Source of the DNA: Paenibacillus sp. OK003
GTDB lineage: Bacteria > Bacillota > Bacilli > Paenibacillales > Paenibacillaceae
Direction of reading: 5' to 3'
DNA: 64,000 nt
Assembly: GCF_900109515.1 (NCBI RefSeq)
Contig: NZ_FOBD01000003.1
Coordinates: forward strand, 124,001 to 188,000
Positions 17,758-26,415 of the stretch are shown piece after piece. The notes under the pieces are model-generated. The model was not told the origin of the DNA. It made no database searches and worked only from the letters and a program-made list of their open reading frames with translations. Positions within the stretch are counted from its first letter, which is position 1. Every line of letters starts with the position of its first letter. Position numbers and translations under genes: made by a program.

Positions 17758-19314
17758 ATGAAGCAGCTTCAAGCGAATACGATCTGTTATGCCAACCCGA
17801 TCCTTCCCGGATTCTATCCGGATCCCAGCATCGTGAAGGCGGAAGAATATTTTTACCTCATATGCAGCTCGTTTGAATATTTTCCCGGAGTGCCGATCTT
17901 TCGGAGCCGGGATCTGATTCACTGGGAGCAGATTGGCAATGTATTGGATCGGGTCAGCCAGCTGGATTTGACCGGGCAGAAAAGCTCAGACGGGATTTAT
18001 GCTCCTGCACTGCGTTACCATGAAGGTACATTTTATATGATTACGACAGATGTGAGAGGCATCGGCAATTTCTACGTTACGGCAACCGACCCTGCAGGCC
18101 CCTGGTCTGATCCGATTCGTATCCCATACGGGGGAATCGACCCATCGCTGTTTTTTGACGACGATGGCAAAGTGTACGTGACCGCCCAACAAGGCGCCGA
18201 TTACGATTCTCATGCCATCCAATACGAGATTGACATCACCACAGGTGAAGCGCTCTCTGAACCACAAGTTGTCTGGCATGGGGATGAAGGGCCATGGACC
18301 GAAGGACCGCATCTTTACAAAATCAATGGGTTGTATTATATGATGTCTGCTTCAGGCGGGACGGCGAAGGAGCATCGTGAGATCATCGGTCGAAGCGATC
18401 GACCTTATGGTCCGTTTGAACGCTATCCTGAGCCCATCCTGACCCATCGCCATCTGGATCATCCAATTCAGTATCTGGGTCATGCCGATCTGGTGGAGGA
18501 TCATCAAGGAGACTGGTGGGCCGTTTTCCTTGGCGTGCGTTTGACGGAGGACGGTTATAGCGTGCTTGGACGTGAAACCTTCCTCGCACCGGTCGTTTGG
18601 AACGAGGGGTGGCCCCATATTGATAACAATGAAGGAATCGTGAGTCTGGATATGAAGGTCCAGCGTTTGCCAATGGCATCACCTTCTTTGTCCCAGAGCC
18701 ATACGGCCATCGTTGTCGGCCGGGACGAATTCGACGGAGAACTTGGGCCGCAATGGATGTTTGTGCGTAACCCGACAGAAGGGACATGCTCGCTTACGGA
18801 AAAACCAGGTTTGCTAACGCTGTATGGTCAGGCAGGAGGGCTTGGAGATGTAGGTCAGATTACGTTTGTTGGCCGCAGGCAGCAGCATATTCATGCCTGC
18901 TTTACGACCTGTCTGACATTCATGCCAGTTGCGGATGGAGAAGAAGCGGGACTGTGCGTTCGTCGGGATGAAGATGCGCACTATGAGCTTGGCATAAGCA
19001 GGTTGGATGGGCGAAACGTACTCTTTGCTCGCTTAACGGTGCGAGGAGAGTCGAACATGGTGCACGAGAGCGAGATTGCAACGGAGCAGTTATGGCTTCG
19101 AATCGAATCGACAGAGAAGGAATACAGATTGATATGTTCTGAGGATGGACAGGACTGGACAGTCTTGTGTGCAGGCTCGGCACGTGCCATATCTCCCGAG
19201 GATTTTGTACGCAAAATGTGCTTTACCGGATCAGTGGTCGGACTATATGCTACCGGCAATGGTCAGGCAAGCAGCACACCTGCATATTTTGATTGGTTCG
19301 AGTACTCGGTCTGA
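17758..19314 (+). CDS. GH43 beta-xylosidase / alpha-arabinofuranosidase
   Basis: This 518-residue cytosolic enzyme has no signal peptide. The five-bladed propeller of GH43 shows its catalytic set: base D22 in GFYPDPS, pKa modulator D128 in GGIDPSLFF, and acid E182 in WTEGPHLYK. The last 190 residues form the beta-xylosidase C-terminal concanavalin-like sandwich (DEFDGELGPQWMFVRNP onward), as in XynB-type enzymes of this length. It should remove xylose and/or arabinose from imported oligomers. It starts directly after the permease stop with AAGGA in the permease's last codons. It occupies the place where aldouronate clusters usually carry a GH67 alpha-glucuronidase. Confidence 0.9.
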   Translation: MKQLQANTICYANPILPGFYPDPSIVKAEEYFYLICSSFEYFPGVPIFRSRDLIHWEQIGNVLDRVSQLDLTGQKSSDGIYAPALRYHEGTFYMITTDVRGIGNFYVTATDPAGPWSDPIRIPYGGIDPSLFFDDDGKVYVTAQQGADYDSHAIQYEIDITTGEALSEPQVVWHGDEGPWTEGPHLYKINGLYYMMSASGGTAKEHREIIGRSDRPYGPFERYPEPILTHRHLDHPIQYLGHADLVEDHQGDWWAVFLGVRLTEDGYSVLGRETFLAPVVWNEGWPHIDNNEGIVSLDMKVQRLPMASPSLSQSHTAIVVGRDEFDGELGPQWMFVRNPTEGTCSLTEKPGLLTLYGQAGGLGDVGQITFVGRRQQHIHACFTTCLTFMPVADGEEAGLCVRRDEDAHYELGISRLDGRNVLFARLTVRGESNMVHESEIATEQLWLRIESTEKEYRLICSEDGQDWTVLCAGSARAISPEDFVRKMCFTGSVVGLYATGNGQASSTPAYFDWFEYSV

Positions 19315-19364
19315 TTCAGTCGCTAATAAACGATGCGAAAAAGGCAATTCAGAGGAGGGAAATC

Positions 19365-20387
19365 ATGGGTACGTTTCGAGAAGAGGCACCACTGAAGGAA
19401 TTATACAAGGATGCGTTCCACATTGGAGCAGCAGTGAATCCGAAGACAATTGAAAGCCAGCGTTCATTGCTTGCCTATCACTTCAACAGCCTGACGGCAG
19501 AAAATGAAATGAAATTCTCCAGTGTGCATCCAGAGCAGGAAAAGTATACGTTTGAGGATGCGGATGTCATCGCTTCTTTTGCCAGAGAGCAGGGCATGGC
19601 GCTGCGCGGTCACACGCTGGTCTGGCATAACCAGACTCCGAATTGGCTGTTCGAGAATGAAACTGGGGGACAGGTGGAACGAAGTGTATTGCTGGAGCGA
19701 TTGAAGGCGCACATTCAGACCGTCGTTGGCAGATATAAGGACGTTATCTATGCTTGGGATGTTGTAAACGAGGTTATATCCGATGATGCGGATGACGAAA
19801 ACGCATTCCTGCGCCCATCCAAATGGCTGGATATCGCCGGAGAGGATTTTATTGCGAAAGCGTTCGAATTCGCCCATGAAGCAGATCCGCAGGCGCTTTT
19901 ATTCTATAACGATTATAACGAATCCGATCCGCATAAGCGGGAACGCATCTATCGGCTTGTTCGTTCATTACTCGATCAAGGCGTGCCGATTCATGGTGTC
20001 GGTTTGCAGGCACACTGGAATCTGTATGATCCGTCCCTGGATGATATGCGCGCCGCGATTGAGCGGTATGCGCAGCTTGGCCTGCAGCTTCAGCTCACCG
20101 AACTGGATGTATCGGTATTTCGCTTTGAGGACAGGCGTACAGATCTCGTTCAGCCATCGCAAGAAATGCTGGAATTGCAAGCTGAGCGATACGAATCTAT
20201 CTTCCGCCTTCTCCACGAATATAAGGAACATATTAGCGCCGTGACCTTCTGGGGGGCTGCCGATGACTACACATGGCTCGACCATTTCCCTGTCCGAGGG
20301 CGGAAAAACTGGCCATTCCTGTTCGATGAGCTGCATCGTCCCAAGGAAGCCTACCAACGTGTTGCGCGAATTGCTCTACCCAAGTGA
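19365..20387 (+). CDS. Intracellular GH10 endo-1,4-beta-xylanase
   Basis: This 340-residue single-domain GH10 enzyme has no signal peptide or binding module. Acid/base E136 is in WDVVNEVI and nucleophile E246 is in LQLTELDVSV. Substrate-subsite residues appear in TAENEMK and RGHTLVWHNQTP. Cytosolic GH10 enzymes of Paenibacillus and Geobacillus aldouronate clusters cut imported xylo-oligosaccharides. The frame is open back to 19293, overlapping the GH43 gene, but GAGGAGGG at 19352-19359 sets the start at 19365. It lies in one operon with both GH43 genes. Confidence 0.93.
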   Translation: MGTFREEAPLKELYKDAFHIGAAVNPKTIESQRSLLAYHFNSLTAENEMKFSSVHPEQEKYTFEDADVIASFAREQGMALRGHTLVWHNQTPNWLFENETGGQVERSVLLERLKAHIQTVVGRYKDVIYAWDVVNEVISDDADDENAFLRPSKWLDIAGEDFIAKAFEFAHEADPQALLFYNDYNESDPHKRERIYRLVRSLLDQGVPIHGVGLQAHWNLYDPSLDDMRAAIERYAQLGLQLQLTELDVSVFRFEDRRTDLVQPSQEMLELQAERYESIFRLLHEYKEHISAVTFWGAADDYTWLDHFPVRGRKNWPFLFDELHRPKEAYQRVARIALPK

Positions 20388-20471
20388 GATGAACGGATCA
20401 ATATCGTTTAACCCCTAGCAGTCTCGAAGAGATGTCCGAGGTTGCATATCTTTTTGGAAGGAGCTATTTGT

Positions 20472-21458
20472 ATGTCCGAATTGCCTAAACCGCATCAACC
20501 TTTAGTTAAGCATATGTTTACTGCTGATCCTTCAGCGCATGTGTTCGAGGATCGCATTTATATTTATCCATCCCATGATCTGGATCACGACGGTCCGGTG
20601 AATGACAATGGAGATCAGTACAAGATGGAGGATTATCATGTGCTGTCTATGGCGGACACAGATTCACCCGTGACGGATCATGGCGAAGCATTGCATGTGA
20701 AGGATGTCCCTTGGGCGTCCAGTCAGATGTGGGCCCCGGATGCTGCGTATAGAAAAGGCACCTATTATTTGTTTTTCCCGGCTCGGGACCATGATGGCAT
20801 TTTCCGCATTGGCGTGGCTACGTCTTCTTCTCCGGCAGGACCATTCAAGCCGGAAGAGCAATATATGCAGGGCAGTTTCAGCATTGATCCCGCTGTGTTC
20901 GTGGACGAAGATGAGCAGGCTTATATGTTCTTTGGCGGGTTGTGGGGTGGACAGTTGGAGAAATATCAGACTGGAAGCTACATCGAACATGCGGAAGGAC
21001 CTGCTCCAGATGCTCCGGCGATCGGACCGAGAGTTGCGAAGCTGAGTGAAGATATGCTCTCAATGGCGTCGGAGGCGTTGGAGATATCCATCGTGGATCA
21101 GGAAGGAAAGCCGCTGACCGCAGGGGACGAGGATCGCAGATATTTTGAAGGACCATGGATGCACAAGTATAACGGGAAATATTATCTGTCTTACTCCACA
21201 GGAACGACGCACAAGCTGGTGTACGCCATGGGTGACAATCCTATGGGACCGTTTACGTTCCAAGGTACGATCTTGCCTCCGGTCATGGGCTGGACAACGC
21301 ATCATTCAATTGTACAATTCCGGGAGAAGTGGTATTTGTTCTATCACGATTGTTCCCTTTCCGGCGGCGTCGATTACAAGCGCTGCGTCAAATTTGCCGA
21401 GTTGACGTACAACCCGGACGGCACCATTCGCATGATTGAACCATATCCAGAGAAGTGA
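20472..21458 (+). CDS. GH43 arabinofuranosidase/xylosidase (single domain)
   Basis: This 328-residue cytosolic GH43 enzyme has catalytic residues D19 in FTADPSAHV, D139 in FSIDPAVF and E226 in YFEGPWMHK. It lacks the C-terminal sandwich of the other GH43, so it belongs to a different subfamily, likely the one annotated as arabinosidase or exo-oligoxylanase. AAGGAG at 20458-20463 points to ATG 20472 rather than the earlier in-frame codon at 20442. It is the last gene of the xylan operon and ends at a bidirectional terminator. Confidence 0.88.
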   Translation: MSELPKPHQPLVKHMFTADPSAHVFEDRIYIYPSHDLDHDGPVNDNGDQYKMEDYHVLSMADTDSPVTDHGEALHVKDVPWASSQMWAPDAAYRKGTYYLFFPARDHDGIFRIGVATSSSPAGPFKPEEQYMQGSFSIDPAVFVDEDEQAYMFFGGLWGGQLEKYQTGSYIEHAEGPAPDAPAIGPRVAKLSEDMLSMASEALEISIVDQEGKPLTAGDEDRRYFEGPWMHKYNGKYYLSYSTGTTHKLVYAMGDNPMGPFTFQGTILPPVMGWTTHHSIVQFREKWYLFYHDCSLSGGVDYKRCVKFAELTYNPDGTIRMIEPYPEK

Positions 21459-21598
21459 AATGGCTGTGAATAGGAACGGTAACCCGTATCCCTTATCCTT
21501 TTCCCTGTAACCGTAGATCCGTGCTGAAACAGAAGTGATATTATATCGTGCATTTCAGCTATAATCAGGAAAAATTCTAAAATCAATTAAAAGCAACT

Positions 21599-21633
21599 AA
21601 AACTCCGTGCACAAGCACGGAGTTTTAGTTTTC
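21599..21633. terminator. Bidirectional terminator between convergent genes
   Basis: AAAACTCCGTGC pairs with GCACGGAGTTTT around the loop ACAA (21611-21614). T-rich on the plus side, A-rich flank gives a T-tract on the minus side. It separates the xylan operon from the amidohydrolase gene. Confidence 0.88.
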
Positions 21634-21657
21634 ATTATGCGAGGAGGTTGAATCAGA

Positions 21658-22968
21658 TTAACCTGGTTGCTGCGAACCATTAAACCACACGGATTTGATC
21701 GACAAGGTATCCGAAATATCAGTGGTTGGATCACCGTCTACGAGAATAAGATCAGCACGCGCACCTTCGGTAATACGGCCGCGATCGTGAAGGCCAAAGC
21801 AACGGGCCGGTTTCGAAGTGGCCGACTGAAGAGCTTCGATCGGAGTGAACCCAGCCTTGACCAGCAGCTGCATTTCGTGGTGGACACTTGCCCCATGAGC
21901 AAGGCCGCCAAGGTTTGGAACGGGAACTGGCGCGACATCCGTCCCTACCAGAATATCAACACCGGCTCGGTGAAGGTCCATCACATTCTTAAAGCTGTTC
22001 TCCATATTGCTCTGCGGGAACGTATTGAAGCTTGAGTTCAAAATATCGATCCAGTCTGGGCTTAATTTGGAATGAACACGGGGATCATTGGCCAATTCGG
22101 ATGCCGGATTTCCGATAATCGATGAATTCAACACCAAGCACGGTGTAACAAAAGCGCCTGAACCAGCTATGGATTTCACTAACTCGGAGGTGTACTCGGG
22201 TCTGTCGATAAACAAATGGCCCAAACCGTCGACCCCAAAATCAATGGCTTGTTGTGATGAAAGGGCCGTCAAGACGTGGGCGATAACCAGCTTCTCGAAC
22301 TTGTGGGCTTCTGTCACGGCTGTTTTTAGAATCTCATCGCTTAATACAGGCAGGCCAGGTGCACCCATGACCGTTCCTTCTTCAATCATGATCTTAATAT
22401 AGTCGGCCCCATTCTCTACTTGGGTATGCACATGTTTAATCGCTTCTTCGACTGTTGTCACTTGCGGTATTTCATCGTGATCGTGAGCGTATGCGGCTAA
22501 CATTGCTTCGCGATCTTCCTCCGATAACTTCTCTAGTTCCTTTAATACGAATTCAGGTATTTCATCTCCATCCGGAAGCAATTCATCCGGATGTCCGCCC
22601 GGAGCGGTGATCGCTGTGCCAGCAGAACGGACATCTGCGATGTCGTTCACGTTTTTTAACTGAATTTCGCGCCCTCGTTTAGTAAAATCACCGTTCATTT
22701 CGAGTTCAGTGGTAACGCCGAATTTTAGAGCATCTCGTAAACCGCCGATGGAAGTGTGGACATGTGCATCAATCAGACCAGGCATTAAAGTCGCATTTTC
22801 TCCATCGATAATCGTTGCATCATCCGGAAGGTCTCCACCGACTGAAACGATAGACTCCCCTTTAATGACGACATGTCTGGGCGCAATGATTTGCTCTCCA
22901 TCAAAGATACGTACATTTGTAATCGCCGTAACTTGTTCTAACGCAGCATTTTGAGTTACCTTCTCCAT
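21658..22968 (-). CDS. Amidohydrolase-superfamily metal-dependent hydrolase
   Basis: This 436-residue protein begins MEKVTQNAALEQVTAI. It has the amidohydrolase N-terminal strand followed by the metal-binding HxH in GLIDAHVHTS (H69, H71). DYIKIMIEEG carries a possible bridging Lys. Two further His regions follow (VIAHVLTALS; DGLGHLFIDRP), then the late Asp in LVGTDVAPVPVPN and a C-terminal GADLILVDGDP strand. This layout matches imidazolonepropionase-like/prolidase-type members. Substrate is unknown and no signal peptide is present. GGGAGGG upstream of 22968 overrides the longer open frame to 23001. The gene is divergent from a MarR regulator and has a MarR-like dyad inside its promoter spacer. 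Confidence 0.85.
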   Translation of the reverse strand: MEKVTQNAALEQVTAITNVRIFDGEQIIAPRHVVIKGESIVSVGGDLPDDATIIDGENATLMPGLIDAHVHTSIGGLRDALKFGVTTELEMNGDFTKRGREIQLKNVNDIADVRSAGTAITAPGGHPDELLPDGDEIPEFVLKELEKLSEEDREAMLAAYAHDHDEIPQVTTVEEAIKHVHTQVENGADYIKIMIEEGTVMGAPGLPVLSDEILKTAVTEAHKFEKLVIAHVLTALSSQQAIDFGVDGLGHLFIDRPEYTSELVKSIAGSGAFVTPCLVLNSSIIGNPASELANDPRVHSKLSPDWIDILNSSFNTFPQSNMENSFKNVMDLHRAGVDILVGTDVAPVPVPNLGGLAHGASVHHEMQLLVKAGFTPIEALQSATSKPARCFGLHDRGRITEGARADLILVDGDPTTDISDTLSIKSVWFNGSQQPG

Positions 22969-23006
22969 TTGAAACCCTCCCAAGTGTTTGTTTGTGAACA
23001 ATTCGA

Positions 23007-23035
23007 ATAATAACTGTTAGTTTTCTAACTGTCAA
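23007..23035 (-). promoter_or_regulatory. Amidohydrolase promoter with operator dyad in the spacer
   Basis: On the minus strand, TTGACA (23035-23030) and TATTAT (23012-23007) are separated by exactly 17 bases. The spacer contains the dyad GTTAG-AAAA-CTAAC (23029-23016). A repressor bound there would exclude RNA polymerase. Confidence 0.8.
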
Positions 23036-23050
23036 CAAGATAATGTTTTT

Positions 23051-23105
23051 TTGACAAGCCAATAGGAACGTTGTATAGTTTATTACTTACAATTAGATTT
23101 CTAAC
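23051..23105 (+). promoter_or_regulatory. marR-type gene promoter with second operator dyad
   Basis: TTGACA (23051-23056), a 17-base spacer and TATAGT (23074-23079) form a near-ideal promoter. At 23093-23105 the sequence TTAGATTTCTAAC repeats the dyad of the divergent promoter (TTAGTTTTCTAAC) with one change. It lies just past the expected transcription start. Confidence 0.8.
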
Positions 23106-23124
23106 AATCACTGGGGGGACGATT

Positions 23125-23553
23125 ATGAAATCCCGAAAGGAAACACCTTATCTGGATTTATTTCAGATTATCGGTCTTAAGTTAAAGAAAAGAGCGGACG
23201 AGAGTATAAAAGTGCTGGGCTTAAACGCTCAACAAGGGAAAGTAATCGATTATATTTACGAAAACCAAAATAGTCATATTATTCAAATGGATCTCGCAGA
23301 TCGGTTTCATCTAAGTCGGCCCAGCATTACAAGTATGCTTCAAGCTCTAGAGCAAAAAGGGTTAATCGAGCGTAAAATCCCTGCCAATAATGAACGACAA
23401 AAAAACATATACGTACTGCCAAAAGCGGTTGAACTGATTGAAGACTTCCAAGACTCTTTCCAAAAGGTGGAGGAAGAAATCGTTCAAGTCCTTACCGACG
23501 AAGAGAGGCAAGTATTAAAGAAATTATTGATCAAAATTAATGAGACGATATAA
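23125..23553 (+). CDS. MarR-family transcriptional regulator
   Basis: This 142-residue winged-helix protein has a MarR recognition helix region (MDLADRFHLSRPSITSMLQ) and wing (QKGLIERKIPANNERQKNIYV). A GGGGGG tract at 23113-23118 precedes ATG 23125; the frame opens earlier at 23071 inside the promoter, so that start is rejected. It is divergent from the amidohydrolase. Matching CTAAC/GTTAG dyads lie in both promoters, so autorepression and repression of the hydrolase are likely, relieved by an unknown ligand. Confidence 0.88.
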   Translation: MKSRKETPYLDLFQIIGLKLKKRADESIKVLGLNAQQGKVIDYIYENQNSHIIQMDLADRFHLSRPSITSMLQALEQKGLIERKIPANNERQKNIYVLPKAVELIEDFQDSFQKVEEEIVQVLTDEERQVLKKLLIKINETI

Positions 23554-23734
23554 AGAAGGCGATATTTAATTCGCTTGTATTGCGCTCCAACAACCGTCTC
23601 TGGTTATCGTCAATGAAATGATTATCCGCCTATTGATCCCACGACCGACAAAGTTACCCCAGATTGATTGGATCGGATTGGGTCGGACTAAACTCAGCCT
23701 TAGTGAAAGCTCGTTACTGCATGCAAAAAATGAA
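23554..23734. other. Gap with no intact gene
   Basis: No frame here has a start, ribosome-binding site and recognisable product. A plus-strand open stretch (23593-23745) reads like degraded coding sequence but matches no family I know. It lies between the MarR gene and a truncated phnE and is probably deletion debris. Confidence 0.4.
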
Positions 23735-23786
23735 AAGGGGCCAAGATGACATTGTGGTTTACCATAAAATGTCATCTTGGCCTCTT
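23735..23786. repeat. Long perfect hairpin, possible minus-strand terminator or miniature element
   Basis: GGCCAAGATGACATT (23739-23753) pairs perfectly with AATGTCATCTTGGCC (23768-23782), extendable to 19 bp. The 14-base loop holds a TGGT/ACCA mini-stem. Read on the minus strand it is followed by CCTTTTCATTTTTT, as a terminator would be. A 7-base direct repeat CTGCATG flanks it (23717-23723 and 23787-23793), which could be a target duplication. Confidence 0.6.
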
Positions 23787-23860
23787 CTGCATGTCTCCCA
23801 CACCTATTAAAAATGACCAGTTGTGAGCATTCGTTCTCTGGACAGACGTGTGAGCGATAG

Positions 23861-24298
23861 CGCAACTTCCTGGGCGGAGTCATAATCCTGATTCTGGTGG
23901 CAGCATTCGGATTGGGTGCAGTTGTCGGCACGATGTCTCTGATTCTAATCTCGATCGGTATGCTGACTCGTTCCTTTGCTGAGGTGCTTGAAGAGATTGA
24001 CATGGGGCAGGTGGAAGCCGTTCGGGCAGCTGGCGGGAGTTATTTTCAAGTGTTGTCTCAAGCTGTAGTTCCTCAATTTTTACCCGGATTTATCGGCTGG
24101 AGCCTATACAACTTTGAAATCAACGTACGCGCCTCTACGATTGTCGGAATGGTTGGAGGCGGAGGTCTCGGATTTATTTTGCAATCGAAATTGAAATTGT
24201 TCCAGTACCAAGAAGCAAGCATGGCGGTTCTACTCGTGCTCGTTATCGTCCTCATTGTTGAAATGATCACCAATCGCGTAAGGGAGCGAATTATATGA
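23861..24298 (+). pseudogene. Truncated PhnE-type ABC permease (N-terminus missing)
   Basis: From a stop at 23858-23860 the frame stays open for 145 codons to TGA 24296-24298. It encodes the C-terminal half of a phosphonate/phosphite-type permease. The EAA loop reads MGQVEAVRAAGGSYFQVLSQ, followed by FEINVRASTIVGMVGGGGLG. About 120 N-terminal residues (the first membrane segments) are missing, and no ribosome-binding site precedes any possible start, although a GTG at 23897 exists. The normally upstream phnC/phnD-type genes are absent. It overlaps the next phnE by 4 bases, so the original operon order is preserved to the right of the break. Confidence 0.78.
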
Positions 24299-25134
24299 GT
24301 ACGCAAATGAATGATTTTAAACCGTCCTTTACTGTGCTCACTTCAATGGCAGAACCGCCTAAGCCGAAAAAAAACAAGTTGGTTACGATGGGGCTCCCGC
24401 TTATCGCCGTTCTGTTTGTGTTCAGTCTTGTTCAGCTTCATTTCGACTATTCCAAAATCGCACAAGGCTTTACGAAGCTTGGCGGTTACATGGGTACCAT
24501 GTTTCCTCCGGGTGTCTCGGCTTGGCGCCATGTTTTGCTTGCTGCCATAGAATCGTTGCAAGTCGCCATTATCGGATCGGTGCTGGGGATTGTCGTCGCA
24601 TTCTTTCTGTCCTTTTTAGCTGCGAGCAATTTGACGCCACATCCAATGATCGCCTGGATCATCCTAAGCACTGCATCTCTGCTTCGGGCGATTCCTACGA
24701 TCGTGTGGGCCCTTATATTTATCGTGTCCGTCGGTCTTGGACCGCTTCCCGGTGTTCTTGCAATTGCCGTTTCTGCATCAGGCATGCTTGTTAAGGTGTT
24801 TGCCCAGTCCCTTGAAGAAATGGACAAAGGCGTGCTCGAAGCTATGCAGTCTACTGGTGCGAGCTGGCTGCAAATTGTCATGCAAGGCATTTTACCTACA
24901 GTAAAAACAGCTTTCATTGCCTGGTGTGTGCTGCAGCTGGAAGGAGGTATCGCTGAATCTACTATTCTAGGCGCAGTTGGTGCGGGCGGTATCGGATATG
25001 AAATGACTCATGCGATGAAATCATACAATTTCGCAGCCGCTTTGTTTGTGGGCTTGGTCGTTTTTGTTATGGTGTTCAGTGTTGAATTCGTGGCAAACCG
25101 CTATAAAATGAAACTCAAAATACGACAGAACTAA
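24295..25134 (+). CDS. phnE: PhnE-type phosphonate/phosphite ABC permease
   Basis: This 279-residue permease has about six membrane segments. The EAA loop reads DKGVLEAMQSTGASWLQIVM and is followed by the family block EGGIAESTILGAVGAGGIG. Such permeases act as a pair with PhnC ATPase and PhnD binding protein to import phosphonates or phosphite. Here the partner permease gene is truncated and no ATPase or binding protein is in the window, so transport is probably lost unless complemented from elsewhere. ATG 24295 overlaps the preceding stop (ATGA) with AAGGGAG upstream. Confidence 0.85.
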   Translation: MSTQMNDFKPSFTVLTSMAEPPKPKKNKLVTMGLPLIAVLFVFSLVQLHFDYSKIAQGFTKLGGYMGTMFPPGVSAWRHVLLAAIESLQVAIIGSVLGIVVAFFLSFLAASNLTPHPMIAWIILSTASLLRAIPTIVWALIFIVSVGLGPLPGVLAIAVSASGMLVKVFAQSLEEMDKGVLEAMQSTGASWLQIVMQGILPTVKTAFIAWCVLQLEGGIAESTILGAVGAGGIGYEMTHAMKSYNFAAALFVGLVVFVMVFSVEFVANRYKMKLKIRQN

Positions 25135-25181
25135 GTTGAAATATCATCACAGAAGCGAAAGCTCTACGAGGAGGAAATATG

Positions 25182-26174
25182 ATGTCAACATCTAAACCAC
25201 TTTTACAAGGTCCACTAGTACAGGCAAAATACAGTGACAATAACGTAATTACCCTTGCTTGGAATACAGCAGAGAATGTAAAAGCAGAGGCGATCTACCA
25301 TTCCAATCAGCCGGAATTCGATGAACTCAGCAGTACGCTGCTGGAGGTACATATCGAGCCCATTGGAGCAACTTTTACAAGAACACTGTCGCTTGGCCGC
25401 AGCTATTACCACGTGAAGTTCAAGGACGGTTCTGTGTCCACGATACAAGATCGTATGATTTATACGGATGGCATTATTAATTTTCGTGATATGGGCGGAT
25501 ATCACACAGAAGATGGACGAACGACCCGATGGGGCATGCTGCTGCGTTCTGCTGATCTGCATGAGCTCAGTGACCAGGATCTTCAGACTGCTGAAGCTCT
25601 CGGCATAGATTGGATTTGTGATCTGCGAAGCGAATTCGAAGTGGCGAGTCGTCCAAGCCCTGTAATCGGAAAAGCAATGAACTCGAACATTCCTTTTATG
25701 GCAGAAGCAAACCCAGAAGAAATGCAAAAGATTGCGTTTGACTTAAACGTAGGCTATAAAGCTATGATTTTAAATACGGAAAAATGTTCGCTTATCCTTC
25801 AGGAGCTATTAAAAGAAGGCCGCAGCACCTCCTTGTTCCACTGCGCCGCAGGTAAAGATCGGACAGGTGTAGTATGTGCAGTTATCCTTCTCACCTTGGG
25901 CGTACCTCGGGAGGTAGTTATTGAAGACTACGAGCTAACGAATCTGGCGGTGGACGGGCTTATGCAGCGCTTCCTGTCGGATACTAACAAAGTGTACATG
26001 GACCAGATACCTGAATTAGAGGGCAATATTCCGGATATGATGAAAGCAGCCTTTATACAGGCTGCACTTGAAGCTATTGATGAGAACTATGGTTCTTTCG
26101 AAAAATATCTTCACGAGGGACTTGGCATCACGGAGCAAGAAAGAACTACGCTTCAAAATAGATATTTAGTTTGA
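25182..26174 (+). CDS. Tyrosine-protein phosphatase (DSP-like)
   Basis: This roughly 330-residue protein has an N-terminal beta-rich region of about 85 residues, then NFRDMGGYHTEDGRTTRWG and LHELSDQDL. The catalytic P-loop is FHCAAGKDRTGVV (CX5R with the nucleophilic Cys), followed by a helical C-terminus. This is the Y_phosphatase3 family, which removes phosphate from phosphotyrosine or related esters. Tandem ATGs lie at 25179 and 25182. GAGGAGG at 25168-25174 gives better spacing (7) to 25182. It sits 47 bases after phnE and likely shares the transcript; a link to phosphonate or phosphate ester use is inferred. Confidence 0.87.
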   Translation: MSTSKPLLQGPLVQAKYSDNNVITLAWNTAENVKAEAIYHSNQPEFDELSSTLLEVHIEPIGATFTRTLSLGRSYYHVKFKDGSVSTIQDRMIYTDGIINFRDMGGYHTEDGRTTRWGMLLRSADLHELSDQDLQTAEALGIDWICDLRSEFEVASRPSPVIGKAMNSNIPFMAEANPEEMQKIAFDLNVGYKAMILNTEKCSLILQELLKEGRSTSLFHCAAGKDRTGVVCAVILLTLGVPREVVIEDYELTNLAVDGLMQRFLSDTNKVYMDQIPELEGNIPDMMKAAFIQAALEAIDENYGSFEKYLHEGLGITEQERTTLQNRYLV

Positions 26175-26198
26175 TAGTAGATTTAACGCTATGCATAC

Positions 26199-26250
26199 CA
26201 GTAGCAGACTTTTCCCCTTCTTACCGAGAAGGGGGGGAAGTCTGCTACTG
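26199..26250. terminator. Long hairpin without T-tract
   Basis: CAGTAGCAGACT (26199-26210) pairs with AGTCTGCTACTG (26239-26250). A second C-rich/G-rich stem (TTCCCCTTCT/AGAAGGGGGGGAA) lies inside. No T-run follows, so it may protect mRNA ends rather than terminate. Confidence 0.55.
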
Positions 26251-26325
26251 TTGGATTGAACTAACGAGTGGGATAGTTTAAGCTTATTCACACTGGTTTA
26301 TCATAGATCGTATTTAAACACATTA

Positions 26326-26366
26326 AAAAGCCGATTCTTTCCTTATGGAGGAATCGACTTTTCTTT
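26326..26366 (+). terminator. Probable terminator
   Basis: AAAAGCCGATTC (26326-26337) pairs with GAATCGACTTTT (26351-26362) with one mismatch. T-rich bases follow. It separates the phosphatase from the regulator at 26416. Confidence 0.65.
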
Positions 26367-26415
26367 ATCAAAAAAACATGATGACAATCCAATTAAATTG
26401 AAACAGGGTGGGAAC

